DNA of 34,540 bases, taken from assembly GCA_035260525.1 (NCBI GenBank), contig DATFVB010000175.1, positions 1 to 34,540 of the forward strand. Reading direction: 5' to 3'. The position numbers and the translations under genes are program-made. The notes beneath the pieces are model-generated. The model was given only the letters and a program-made list of their open reading frames with translations, did no database searches and had not been told where the DNA came from. How positions within the stretch are numbered: position 1 is the first letter of the stretch; every line of letters starts with the position of its first letter. Positions 1 through 7,934 of the stretch are shown here, one piece after another. The stretch is from Thermoanaerobaculia bacterium. Lineage in GTDB: Bacteria; Acidobacteriota; Thermoanaerobaculia; UBA5066; DATFVB01.

Positions 1-30
1 CCGCGCCTTCAGGTCACTCCGAACTGAGAA
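1..30 (+). repeat. Right-end tail of a truncated B-family repeat
   Basis: The first bases (CCGCGCCTTCAGG, then TCCGAACTGAG) match the right-hand tail that follows other B copies: CCGCGCCTTCGGG at 209-221 and CCGCGCCTCGATG, then ACAACTGAG, at 7716-7742. I read this as the end of another B copy cut by the window edge, in tandem with the complete copy at 91-211. Only the tail is visible, so confidence is limited. Confidence 0.4.
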
Positions 31-69
31 TTGGTTTTCCTGGTATTTGAGTGGAGGCGCGGCGACCTG

Positions 70-96
70 TCCCGCCGAAGCCTTGGCGAAGGCGGA
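70..96 (+). repeat. Short palindromic motif C, copy 1
   Basis: TCCCGCC and GGCGGA arms flank GAAGCCTTGGCGAA. Almost the same block recurs at 31093-31118. Here it abuts the left end of a B repeat; at 31093 it replaces the right end of one. That suggests a small separate module attached to B elements. Confidence 0.5.
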
Positions 97-211
97 TGCA
101 TCGAGCCGGGCGGGCGCGTGCGCCGCGACCCGCGGCCTTACCGTACGCTCATCGGTACGCCGCGGCCGCGGGTCGGACGACCCGCATCCCGCCGGGCTCG
201 CGCCTCGCCGC
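91..211 (+). repeat. B-family structured repeat, copy B1
   Basis: This is a long imperfect hairpin. The outer pair GAGCCGGGCGGG (103-114) with CCCGCCGGGCTC (188-199) has one mismatch. The middle stem CGACCCGCGGCC (126-137) pairs perfectly with GGCCGCGGGTCG (164-175). The tip CGTAC (142-146) pairs with GTACG (155-159). The middle stem differs in sequence from every other B copy yet remains paired. The A-to-G change in the left outer arm relative to 20217-20334 is matched by T-to-C in the right arm. Either strand could form the structure as RNA or as a DNA cruciform. Confidence 0.75.
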
Positions 212-376
212 GCCTTCGGGTAGTTCCGAACCGACGGTCGCCGGGCCCCTCGCTTGCCCGCAAGCGCCGCGGCGCCGCGACCGCACCTCTTGCGATCCTC
301 AGTCGCCTGATCCTGGGACTCGCGACTCGCGACTGATACCCATACATAAGGCACGCCGATTGCTCTCGGTCATGGC
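212..376. other. Non-coding gap with no gene recognised
   Basis: The B1 tail contains a small TTCGG/CCGAA stem-loop at about 216-230. GACTCGC is repeated in tandem at about 317-330. An AT-richer stretch (ATACCCATACAT, about 337-348) lies 29 bp before the lipoprotein start and could hold its promoter, but no convincing -35/-10 pair is visible. Confidence 0.4.
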
Positions 377-571
377 GTGAGCAGAATTCTGCTTCTTGCG
401 GCCCTGATCGGCGCGATCGCCGGATGCCGGACGACGGCGAATCCGGGAACGCCGGGTCCCGCGCCGCAGGCCGCGCCTCCGACCGCTCAGCCGGGAACGG
501 CGCCGACGCCCGCGCCGATCAACCCGCCGCCGCCGACGAAGCCGCCGCCGCCCCCCCCGCCTTCGAGGTGA
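377..571 (+). CDS. Small proline-rich lipoprotein
   Basis: This 64-residue protein starts with GTG. Residues 1-17 form a short charged and hydrophobic signal sequence ending in the lipobox Ile-Ala-Gly-Cys, with Cys17 as the predicted lipidation site. After cleavage it is almost entirely Pro, Ala, Thr and Gly, with proline runs near the C-terminus and no folded domain. The likely role is a membrane-anchored, cell-wall- or periplasm-spanning tether, but no family is recognisable. It ends 21 bp before the convergent gene at 593. No strong ribosome-binding site is visible. The lipobox supports a real gene; low complexity keeps confidence moderate. Confidence 0.55.
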   Translation: MSRILLLAALIGAIAGCRTTANPGTPGPAPQAAPPTAQPGTAPTPAPINPPPPTKPPPPPPPSR

Positions 572-592
572 GGCGTCCCGCGACGGGGGGCC

Positions 593-952
593 TCATACTC
601 GCTCGACGCCCCGGCCGGTGTAATCCGTCAGCAGCCAGACGAGGAAGAGCGCGACGCCCGCGGTGACGAAGAAGTAGCGCGCGGGAGAGCCGGGCGCGAA
701 GCCGAAGAGCCAGGACGCGGCCACCAGGAAGATCGCGACGACGAGCTCGAGGACGCCGTGAGCGACGAGCGCGATCCCGCCGGACCGGCCGGGGAAACGG
801 GTGGCGAGGGTCACGAGGAGATGGACGATCGCGAGCGCCCAGCAGATCGCGGCGGGCAGGCCGCCGAGGCCGAACGCGAAAGGAGCGACGGCGAAAACGA
901 CGACCGCCGCGAAGTCGAGGAGCCGGTGCGCCGCGGGAGTGATCAGTTTCAT
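593..952 (-). CDS. Four-helix integral membrane protein
   Basis: This is a 119-residue protein with four predicted transmembrane segments, at about residues 9-30, 33-52, 58-86 and 91-109. Loops are short, and the C-terminal tail is charged (TDYTGRGVERV). GGAGG sits just before the ATG, an unusually strong ribosome-binding site for this window. The layout recalls small SPW-repeat-type membrane proteins, but I do not see a diagnostic motif and assign no function. It is divergent from the small helical gene at 1057, whose sigma-54-type promoter lies in the shared gap. Confidence 0.7.
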   Translation of the reverse strand: MKLITPAAHRLLDFAAVVVFAVAPFAFGLGGLPAAICWALAIVHLLVTLATRFPGRSGGIALVAHGVLELVVAIFLVAASWLFGFAPGSPARYFFVTAGVALFLVWLLTDYTGRGVERV

Positions 953-1015
953 GGGATCCTCCGGGCCGATCTTGACGTCGGGCAGCGGGGGAAATCAAGC
1001 CATCCGCCCCGTAAC

Positions 1016-1031
1016 TGGCACTCATGTTGCT
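1016..1031 (+). promoter_or_regulatory. Sigma-54 (-24/-12) promoter
   Basis: The sequence reads TGGCAC, five bases, TTGCT. The GG and GC dinucleotides are separated by exactly 10 nt, as the RpoN consensus requires. Transcription would begin near 1042, about 15 nt before the ATG at 1057. The transcript would carry the ribosome-binding site GGAAGGAG but only half of the palindrome TCCTTCC-GT-GGAAGGA around it. The upstream in-frame ATG at 1024 lies inside this promoter, so it cannot be the start for this transcript. The window also encodes an NtrX-type sigma-54 activator at 31221-32579. Confidence 0.8.
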
Positions 1032-1056
1032 TTTTCCTTCCGTGGAAGGAGACGGG

Positions 1057-1299
1057 ATGTCGAATCGGGAAGAGCTCATGCGACGCTATGACGCGGCCGT
1101 CGTCGCGGCGGTCCAGACCGCCGAGTCGATCAGCGATTGGAGCGAAGAGACTCGCATGGCGGTCGCGATGACGATCCGGCTCCTCGGAAATCAGTTTTCC
1201 CGCACGCTCGCTCTCGCTCTCGCCAGCGAGGAGATCGACCCGGTGTCGCCGGAGAGGATCGCGGAGGTCGAGCGCGACTGGCAGCGGTTTTTGAAATAG
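1057..1299 (+). CDS. Small helical protein behind a sigma-54 promoter
   Basis: This 80-residue acidic protein is predicted to be almost entirely alpha-helical (MSNREELMRR at the start, ERDWQRFLK at the end). It has no signal peptide or transmembrane segment and no recognised domain. I chose ATG 1057 because GGAAGGAG lies 6 nt upstream and because the earlier ATG at 1024 overlaps the sigma-54 promoter. Regulation by an RpoN-dependent activator is the one functional clue; nitrogen or redox response is a guess from the NtrYX system elsewhere in the window. The gene ends directly at a degenerate repeat. Confidence 0.7.
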   Translation: MSNREELMRRYDAAVVAAVQTAESISDWSEETRMAVAMTIRLLGNQFSRTLALALASEEIDPVSPERIAEVERDWQRFLK

Positions 1300-1440
1300 C
1301 GCGGACCCGCCCGGGATATCCAGCGGCCGACGGCCAGCACCGAACGCGTCGGATCTCCGAGCACCTGGCGCGATGGCCCATACGGACCCGTTCGAGAACG
1401 TCTGGCCGCTTGACGACGTTCCCGGTACGCGCATCGACGT
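1300..1440 (+). repeat. Degenerate B-like repeat, copy B8
   Basis: The segment starts at the stop codon of the 1057 gene. It carries CGGGATATCCAGC, also present on the minus strand downstream of the permease gene (about 7904-7916). It also holds ATACGGACCCG and ACGTCTGGCCGC, shared with copies B6 and B7. An internal stem GAACGTC/GACGTTC is visible. Homology to the B family is partial, so this is a tentative member. The rest of the 1300-1741 gap is occupied by A repeats; no gene is recognised in it. Confidence 0.4.
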
Positions 1441-1449
1441 GACGGTAGC

Positions 1450-1483
1450 GCGCTCCCGTCCCCCGAGCCCGCTCCCGCGACGG
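1450..1483 (-). repeat. Partial A-family repeat, copy A1
   Basis: On the minus strand this reads CCGTCGCGGGAGC, then GGGCTCGGGGGACGGGAGCG, identical to the first 33 nt of copy A2 at 1741-1709. The second half of the element is missing. It is a truncated direct duplicate lying beyond A2. Confidence 0.65.
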
Positions 1484-1575
1484 GCTCCAGCCTTTCGATT
1501 CTCGTTCGGTCGATCCCTCGATGCAGAGAACCTCGGGTGTGCGCCGCTGGAGGCCGAGAGCCATCCCCCACCGTG

Positions 1576-1741
1576 CCTTCGCGGCGCGACGAAGTCTCGC
1601 GCGATCGCTGCGCGAGACGACTCGCGACGCGGGAGCGGGAGCGCAGGCGAAGGGGGTGGCGGCGGCGCGGTCGAGCCGCTCGTTCGGCGAGCCGCGCAAG
1701 GCGCCACGCGCTCCCGTCCCCCGAGCCCGCTCCCGCGACGG
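1576..1741 (-). repeat. A-family structured repeat, copy A2
   Basis: The element begins on the base after the PilZ stop codon and runs away from that gene. Module 1 (1622-1741) is an imperfect hairpin whose ends are CCGTCGCGGGAGC and GCTCCCGCGTCGCGA, with a tip GCTCG/CGAGC. Module 2 is a second hairpin with a perfect 9-bp stem, GTCTCGCGC (1594-1602) and GCGCGAGAC (1610-1618). The module 2 stem sequence is unrelated to those of A3 and A4, but all three are complementary. Confidence 0.75.
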
Positions 1742-2071
1742 TTAGCCGAAGGCTTGATGCACGACCTTGGGAAGATCCCGGCGTCTGAGCTTCTCGACGA
1801 ACAGTCCCGCCGTCAGAAAGGTCGACAGCCCGTCCACGCCGCGCTCCTCGCACCGGATGACGTAGAAATCCACGTGCTCGACGCCGGCCGGTCCGCTGAG
1901 CTCGAGCGAGCAGCGCTGGCCCGCTTCGAGAGGCACGTCGGTCTCGACGGCGATTCCCATCCGCGAAAGGTTCACGACGGTGATCCGCCCTTCCACGCCG
2001 TCCACACGCGCGGTGAAGCCGTCGCCGGGAACCCGTCGGGCGGAACGGCGTCCGGAAAGGTTCAAGGGCAT
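1742..2071 (-). CDS. PilZ-domain c-di-GMP-binding protein
   Basis: This is a 109-residue single-domain PilZ protein. The c-di-GMP-binding signature is visible in both parts: an Arg-rich RxxxR segment (GRRSARR, residues 7-13) and NLSRMG (residues 34-39, matching [D/N]xSxxG). The rest is the expected small beta-barrel followed by a short helix. Stand-alone PilZ proteins act as c-di-GMP receptors that alter motility, exopolysaccharide or secretion partners; the partner here is unknown. No di-guanylate enzyme is in the window. The ATG has only a weak GAGGT upstream. The stop codon abuts repeat A2. Confidence 0.85.
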   Translation of the reverse strand: MPLNLSGRRSARRVPGDGFTARVDGVEGRITVVNLSRMGIAVETDVPLEAGQRCSLELSGPAGVEHVDFYVIRCEERGVDGLSTFLTAGLFVEKLRRRDLPKVVHQAFG

Positions 2072-2139
2072 ACCTCGTCAACCTCGATTTGTCGTGATCT
2101 TTGCAGATTCCGGGATTTCGGGCAAGCGCGCCGCCGTCG

Positions 2140-2145
2140 TATGAT
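2140..2145 (+). promoter_or_regulatory. -10 box for a leaderless transcript (Cache-like gene)
   Basis: TATGAT is followed by 6 nt and then GTG 2152, so transcription should start on or next to the start codon. No Shine-Dalgarno sequence and no good -35 are visible. Confidence 0.5.
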
Positions 2146-2151
2146 TTGGCC

Positions 2152-2937
2152 GTGGGACTCGTTCGGGGAGCTTTCGCGGCCCTTCTGGCGCTCGGAACCG
2201 CGTCCCCGGCCTTTGCGGCGCCGGTTCGCTACGGGACCGAGGCCGAAGCGAAGGCCATGGCCGAAAAGGCCGTGGCTTTGTACAAAAAAGAAGGAGCCGC
2301 CGCGGCGCTCGCGGCGATTGGAAAGGCCCCGGGGCCGTTCTTCCACCGCGACCTCTACGTCGTCGTGATCGGGCCGGACAAGAAGATCGCCGCCGATCCG
2401 GCGGAGCCCGACCTCGTCGGCGCCGACGAGGCGACGCTGCGGGACTCTCTCGGAAAACCGTGGGCGCTCTTCATCGAGAAACAGGCGACGGAAGACGGGG
2501 TCTGGATCGATTACGAGGCGAAGAACCCGCAGACCGGGAGCATCGAGGACAAATCGGCGTTTTCGATCAGGGCGGGCGATCATGTCTTCTCGTGCGGGTA
2601 CTATCGGCGGCCGCCCGAGGCCGCGCCGGCGGCGCCGGCCGCCGCGCCCGCCAACGGCGCCGACCCGTGGACCGGCAAGTGGGACGCGACGGATACGGAC
2701 GGCGCGCATTTCACGATCTCTCTCGACGCGTCGGGCAGCGCGGTCAGCGACCGGGGAGAGGGGCAGCGGGGATTCTGGATCGTGGACACGTCCGGCGCCC
2801 GGATCGACTGGACCGACGGCCGGACCGATTACCTGCTGCCGGCGGGCTCCGGATTCGAGCGGATGTCGTTTGCCCCCGGCGCGCCCCGCGACGAGAAGCC
2901 CGACAGCACGACCCCGGTCACCCGCGAAAAGGAGTAG
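2152..2937 (+). CDS. Secreted Cache-like sensor-domain protein
   Basis: This is a 261-residue protein starting at GTG 2152. The choice rests on the N-terminus, which is a clean signal peptide (GAFAALLALGTASPAFA then APVRYG), and on the -10 box 6 nt upstream. Residues about 28-150 resemble a single Cache domain: a long helix rich in AEAKAMAEKAVALYKKEG, then FFHRDLYVVVIGPDKKIAADP and a GVWIDYEAKNPQTG strand. A Pro/Ala linker at about 151-170 leads to a beta-rich C-terminal part (DPWTGKWDATDTDG onward) I do not recognise. Such domains usually bind small ligands outside the cytoplasm, but this one has no signalling module, so it is probably a soluble periplasmic binding or accessory protein. It converges on the GDPD gene with a 7-bp gap. 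Confidence 0.7.
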   Translation: MGLVRGAFAALLALGTASPAFAAPVRYGTEAEAKAMAEKAVALYKKEGAAAALAAIGKAPGPFFHRDLYVVVIGPDKKIAADPAEPDLVGADEATLRDSLGKPWALFIEKQATEDGVWIDYEAKNPQTGSIEDKSAFSIRAGDHVFSCGYYRRPPEAAPAAPAAAPANGADPWTGKWDATDTDGAHFTISLDASGSAVSDRGEGQRGFWIVDTSGARIDWTDGRTDYLLPAGSGFERMSFAPGAPRDEKPDSTTPVTREKE

Positions 2938-2944
2938 AAGCCGG

Positions 2945-3709
2945 CTACGAGGCGAGCGCGCGCCGCAGCCTCCCCGGATAGTTCGTGAAGACCCCGGACG
3001 CGCCGGCCGCGAAGAGCCGCCGCGCGCGTGTCGCGTCGTTGACGGTGTAGGCGAGCACCGGGCGCCCGCTCCCGGCGACCGCCCGCAGCAGCCGCGGCGT
3101 CACGGCGCCGAACTGGCAATGGAGGCTCGAGGCCCCCAGCGCCTCCGCCGCCCGAAGGACGCCCGGGACGCGGTGCCGCGACATCGGCGCGACCGGCGCG
3201 TTCGCGATCGCGCTCTTGACCTCCGCGAGGAGCCTCCAGTTGAAGCTCGCGAAGATCGCATGGCCCCGTCCCGCGAGGGCCCGCGCGAGGACGCGGGCAT
3301 AGCGGGCGCGCCCCGCCCGCCGGCACTTGAGGTCCAGCGTGAGAGGGAACCGGGGGGGGAGGAGATCGAGGATCTCTTCGAGAGTCGGGACGCGCGCGCG
3401 CTTCCTCCCGCGGTGAAAATGGTAGGAAACGTCGAGGTGCCGCAGGATGTTGACCGACGTGTCCTCGACGGAGACGGTGTGGCCCGCGACGCGCCGGAGG
3501 TTCCGGTCGTGGACCGCGACGAGAACGCCGTCGGACGTCAGGCGAAGGTCGAGCTCGATCATGTCCGCGCCTTGCTCCACCGCGAGGCGAAAGCTGTCGA
3601 GCGTGTTCTCGGGGCTCTCTCCGCACGCGCCGCGATGCGCGATGATCCACGGCCTCGCCGGGAGGCCGATCGCGGCGAGCTCGGGGCGCAGCGGCGAAGG
3701 GGGATGCAT
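2945..3709 (-). CDS. Glycerophosphodiester phosphodiesterase
   Basis: This is a 254-residue GDPD-family TIM barrel without a signal peptide, hence cytoplasmic. Visible family marks are AHRGACGESPENTLDSF (residues 24-40, first catalytic His and substrate Arg), GADMIELDLRLTSDGVLVAVHD (47-68, metal-binding Glu/Asp and second catalytic His) and LTLDLK further on. The enzyme hydrolyses glycerophosphodiesters to glycerol 3-phosphate and an alcohol, recycling phospholipid headgroups. The C-terminus holds the usual AYTVND and GVFTNYPG motifs. It follows the laccase-domain gene on the same strand by 78 bp and has its own -10 box 6 nt before the ATG. Confidence 0.9.
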   Translation of the reverse strand: MHPPSPLRPELAAIGLPARPWIIAHRGACGESPENTLDSFRLAVEQGADMIELDLRLTSDGVLVAVHDRNLRRVAGHTVSVEDTSVNILRHLDVSYHFHRGRKRARVPTLEEILDLLPPRFPLTLDLKCRRAGRARYARVLARALAGRGHAIFASFNWRLLAEVKSAIANAPVAPMSRHRVPGVLRAAEALGASSLHCQFGAVTPRLLRAVAGSGRPVLAYTVNDATRARRLFAAGASGVFTNYPGRLRRALAS

Positions 3710-3715
3710 GTCGAG

Positions 3716-3721
3716 AAGATA
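3716..3721 (-). promoter_or_regulatory. -10 box for a leaderless transcript (GDPD gene)
   Basis: On the minus strand TATCTT is followed by CTCGAC and then ATG. The 6-nt spacing puts the transcription start at the initiator codon, and no Shine-Dalgarno sequence is present. Confidence 0.5.
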
Positions 3722-3787
3722 ACGCGCCGGCGCCTCCGCGGATTCCCGCGCCGTTCGGGCGGTTCGGTGCCTTTCCTGTCCTTCGGA

Positions 3788-4486
3788 TCAGGACAGCCGC
3801 GCGACGAGCGCGATCATCCGGCCCGCCGCCGGCCCGTCGCGCCGAAACGACGCGAGCTCTTCTCCTCCGCACAGCGTGCAGAAGGGGAGGACGTCGATGT
3901 TCTCCGGAAGGAGCCCCTCGCGTTCGAGCTGGGCCCGGTTGGCGGCCTTGAGGTCCAGCCGGAACTTGCCGCCGCATTCCCGCCGGACGAACTCGCCCGC
4001 GAACGCCGCGGCGACCTCGCCGCCGATTTCGTAGCAGCAGGCGCCGATCGACGGCCCGAGGACCGCGGCGAACGCGGCGGGCGGTTCGCCGCACTCGCGC
4101 GAAAGCGCCCGAACCCCTTCGGCCGCCGCGCCGGCCGCCGTCCCCCTCCATCCGGCGTGAACCGCGGCGACGCCCGCACCGCCGAAGAGGAGGATCGGGA
4201 CGCAATCGGCGGTCTGGACCGCGAGCGCGACGCCCGCGCGTGCCGTGACGAGCACGTCGCCTTCGCCGACGTCCCGCGTCTCTCCGGGAAGGATCGGTTC
4301 GCGCACCGGGAGGACGTTCTTCCCGTGGACCTGCCTCCCCCGCGCGATCGGGAGGTCGGGGTGTCCGATCGTCTCGGCGAGGCGGCGCGCGAGGTGCCCG
4401 GTCGCCGACGCGATGCCGGGCGGGGCCTCTCCGCGCTTCGAGAACGCCGCGACGAAGGGTCCGCGGCGGCTCCTCCACAGCTCCAC
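3788..4486 (-). CDS. pgeF: PgeF/YlmD-family laccase-domain protein
   Basis: This is a 232-residue protein of the multicopper-polyphenol-oxidase-like family (DUF152), now known mainly as zinc-dependent purine nucleoside phosphorylases/deaminases or peptidoglycan-editing factors. Key elements are RGRQVHG (49-55), QTADCVPILL (91-100), AAVHAGWRGT (107-116) and GPSIGACCYEIGG (145-157); His and Cys residues in these form the metal site. FCTLCGGEELASFRRDG near the C-terminus is the usual terminal signature. It starts with GTG and has a -10 box 7 nt upstream, divergent from gatB across 59 bp. The exact substrate cannot be told from sequence. Confidence 0.88.
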   Translation of the reverse strand: MELWRSRRGPFVAAFSKRGEAPPGIASATGHLARRLAETIGHPDLPIARGRQVHGKNVLPVREPILPGETRDVGEGDVLVTARAGVALAVQTADCVPILLFGGAGVAAVHAGWRGTAAGAAAEGVRALSRECGEPPAAFAAVLGPSIGACCYEIGGEVAAAFAGEFVRRECGGKFRLDLKAANRAQLEREGLLPENIDVLPFCTLCGGEELASFRRDGPAAGRMIALVARLS

Positions 4487-4493
4487 GGCGCCG

Positions 4494-4499
4494 AGAATA
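4494..4499 (-). promoter_or_regulatory. -10 box for a leaderless transcript (pgeF)
   Basis: On the minus strand TATTCT is followed by CGGCGCC and then GTG 4486. The spacing is 7 nt, with no Shine-Dalgarno sequence. Confidence 0.5.
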
Positions 4500-4530
4500 C
4501 CGCGATCGCCGGGCCCCGGCAGGGCGTGTT

Positions 4531-4539
4531 TGCTACAAT
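4531..4539 (+). promoter_or_regulatory. Extended -10 promoter for gatB, leaderless
   Basis: TGC plus TACAAT fits the extended -10 pattern TGnTANNNT, and the GC-rich -35 region is not a consensus match. Six nucleotides separate it from GTG 4546, placing the transcription start at the start codon. Confidence 0.65.
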
Positions 4540-4545
4540 CTGACG

Positions 4546-6011
<1,466 letters not shown>

Positions 6012-6015
<4 letters not shown>

Positions 6016-6722
6016 TCCAGGTCTTTCACGTCTCGAAGGAATACGGACGGTACCGGCACGCGTTGACGGACGTTTCGTTCACGATCAACAAGGGGGAATT
6101 CGTCTTCCTCACGGGTCCTTCCGGCGCCGGTAAGACGACGCTCCTGCGGCTCCTCTTCCGGGACGAGCTCCCGACGGAGGGGCAGATCGTCGTCAACGGC
6201 CGGAACATCGGCGTGCTCCCGTCGTCGAGGCTCCCTTACTTCCGGCGGACGGTGGGAATCGTCTTCCAGGATTTCAAGCTCATCGGACGCAAGACGGTCT
6301 TCGAGAACCTCGCGTTCGTGCAGACCATCCTCGGGACGCCGCCGGCCGAGCAGAAGCGCCGCGCGTACCAGGTCTTGAAGCAGGTCGGCCTCCATTACCG
6401 GATGAACGCCTACCCCTCCGAGCTTTCGGGCGGGGAGCAGCAGCGCGTCGCGATCGCGCGGGCCCTCGTCAACGAGCCGCAGCTGCTCCTGGCCGATGAG
6501 CCGACCGGGAACCTGGATCCGGCGCTCTCGGAGGAGATCATGCACCTCTTCGCCGAGATCAACCTCCGGGGCACGGTCGTCGTGATCGCGACGCACGACG
6601 TCGACCTGATCCGCCGGATGGGGAAGCGTGTCCTCACGCTGGACCACGGCCGCCTGCGCGAGGACCCGGTCCGCGCTCCGGCCGGCCTCGCCGCCCGCGA
6701 GGCTCCCTTCCTCCCCGCGTGA
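6012..6722 (+). CDS. ftsE: Cell-division ATP-binding protein FtsE
   Basis: This is a 236-residue ABC ATPase. Walker A GPSGAGKTT (35-43), signature LSGGEQQR (137-144), Walker B LLLADEPTGNLD and switch His ATHD are all intact. The opening MIQVFHVSKEYG and the FQDFKLI Q-loop are typical of FtsE. With FtsX it forms the membrane complex that activates peptidoglycan hydrolases at the division septum through extracellular coiled-coil partners. The start ATG overlaps the gatB stop, and the stop overlaps the ftsX start (GTGA), giving one coupled operon. Pairing ftsEX with gatB, not with ftsY, is uncommon. Confidence 0.95.
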
Positions 6723-7600
6723 TCCGCGTCGCGGTCCGGCACGCGTTCGCCGAGGCCTGGTCGATCGCTCGGAGTGGCCCGGGCCTCACGGCCGTGGCCG
6801 TGGGCCTCATCGCGGTCGCGCTGTACATCCCCGGGATCGTGCTCCTCCTCACGCAGAACGTCGCCCGCCTGGCCTCCTCGGCCGAGGAGCCGGCATCGAT
6901 CGTCGCGACGCTGCTTCCGTCGGCGGACGCGCGGTCTGTCGCGCAGGCGATCGCGGCCGCTCCGGAGGTCGCGCAGGTTCGGATCGTCGGCCCCGCCGCG
7001 GCGCGCCGGCGCTTCGAGAGGACCTTTCCCGACCTGAAGGAGGCCCTCGCCACCCTCGAGGGGATGGAGTTTCCGACGTCGCTCGAAGTCGTGCTGAGGC
7101 CGCAGTCGGCGGAGAAGGGGAGCGCGGTCGCGGCCGCCGTCGCCCGCCGGCCGGGCGTCGACCAGGTCCAGGAGGAGGCGCCCTTCGAGGTGCGGTTCCG
7201 GGACTTCCTGAAGATCGTCCGCCGCACGGCATTCGCCCTCGGTGCGCTGCTGTGCGCCGCGGCGGTGCTGTCGGTCGCGTCGGCGGTGCGGCTCGCGCTC
7301 GACCAGCACCGGGACGAGATCGAGATCATGCGCCTGATGGGGGCGACCGAGACGAAGATCCGCACGCCGTTCTGGCTGCACGGAGCCCTCGAAGGCGCGG
7401 TCGGAGGCGCGTTCGCGCTGCTCCTCCTCGCCGGGACCTACGTCGCGGCCGGACGAGTGCTCGCCGCCTCCCCCCACCCGGTGCTGTCGCTCTTCTGGGT
7501 GCGTTTCTTCTCGGCGGGAACGGCCGCGCTGTTTCCGCTCTCCGGCGCGGTCGCGGGGTTTATTGGCGCGGCGCTGTCGGTCGGAAAGGCGAGACTCTAG
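6719..7600 (+). CDS. ftsX: Cell-division permease-like protein FtsX
   Basis: This is a 293-residue integral membrane protein with the FtsX plan. A short cytoplasmic N-terminus leads to TM1 (about 22-45) and an extracytoplasmic domain of about 120 residues. That domain includes EFPTSLEVVLRP and AAVARRPGVDQVQEEAP. Three C-terminal TMs follow, at about 173-193, 222-245 and 257-286. EIEIMRLMGAT just before the third segment is the conserved FtsX cytoplasmic loop. It transmits FtsE ATP hydrolysis to septal murein hydrolases. It starts with GTG inside the ftsE stop. The stop codon is followed after one base by repeat B2, so it is the last gene of the operon. Confidence 0.92.
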   Translation: MIRVAVRHAFAEAWSIARSGPGLTAVAVGLIAVALYIPGIVLLLTQNVARLASSAEEPASIVATLLPSADARSVAQAIAAAPEVAQVRIVGPAAARRRFERTFPDLKEALATLEGMEFPTSLEVVLRPQSAEKGSAVAAAVARRPGVDQVQEEAPFEVRFRDFLKIVRRTAFALGALLCAAAVLSVASAVRLALDQHRDEIEIMRLMGATETKIRTPFWLHGALEGAVGGAFALLLLAGTYVAAGRVLAASPHPVLSLFWVRFFSAGTAALFPLSGAVAGFIGAALSVGKARL

Positions 7601-7601
7601 C

Positions 7602-7719
7602 GCGGCGATACATCGAGCCGGACGGGCGCGTGCCGCCCGCGTCGCCCTGCGACATACGCCCCGGTATGCCTCGGGACGCCGCGGGCGACCCGCATCCCGT
7701 CGGGCTCGCGTCTCGCCGC
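7602..7719 (+). repeat. B-family structured repeat, copy B2
   Basis: The element starts one base after the ftsX stop. The outer stem GCGGCGA (7602-7608) pairs with TCGCCGC (7713-7719). CGAGCC (7614-7619) pairs with GGCTCG (7703-7708). The middle stem GCCCGCG (7635-7641) pairs with CGCGGGC (7680-7686), and the tip CATAC (7653-7657) with GTATG (7664-7668). Compared with B1 and B4 the tip has changed from CGTAC/GTACG to CATAC/GTATG on both sides, a compensated change. Confidence 0.75.
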
Positions 7720-7814
7720 GCCTCGATGTCACGACAACTGAGCGGCGGAGTCCGGAGAGCAGGGCGCTGAACCTTCGAGCACCAGCGTCACTCGATCAAC
7801 GTCGATGACGAGGC

Positions 7815-7934
7815 GCGGCCAGACGTGCGGGAAGACGCGCGCGGGGACCCGGGCCGGCGGGTGAGGCGTACCGGGGCGTGCGTTGAGCCGCGGGCGGCGT
7901 CTGCTGGATATCCCGTGCGTATGATCCGCGCCTG
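7815..7934 (-). repeat. Degenerate B-family repeat, copy B7
   Basis: Read on the minus strand, this copy begins at the stop codon of the permease gene: GGCGCGGATCATACG, a GGATATCCAGC block, then GCTCAACGCACGCCCCGGTA, CGCCTC and GTCTTCCCGCACGTCTGGCC. The centre aligns with B5 and B6. The middle stem is only partly paired. B2 and B7 face each other in the gap between two convergent genes. No gene is recognised in 7601-7934. Confidence 0.55.

Noticed and set aside
1024-1056. Earlier in-frame ATG for the small helical protein
   Set aside because: It overlaps the sigma-54 promoter and lacks a ribosome-binding site; ATG 1057 has GGAAGGAG.
1373-1450. Possible short peptide MAHTDPFENVWPLDDVPGTR
   Set aside because: It lies in a degenerate B-like repeat, the related segment near B7 does not keep the frame, and there is no ribosome-binding site.
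2582-4543. Very long open frame on the plus strand opposite GDPD and pgeF
   Set aside because: Its composition is Arg/Pro-rich and without family motifs, and the minus strand encodes two clear enzymes; it is an effect of high GC.
7602-7719. B repeats as tRNA or other known RNA genes
   Set aside because: No T-loop, anticodon arm or CCA-type acceptor is present and the stems are far longer than in a tRNA.
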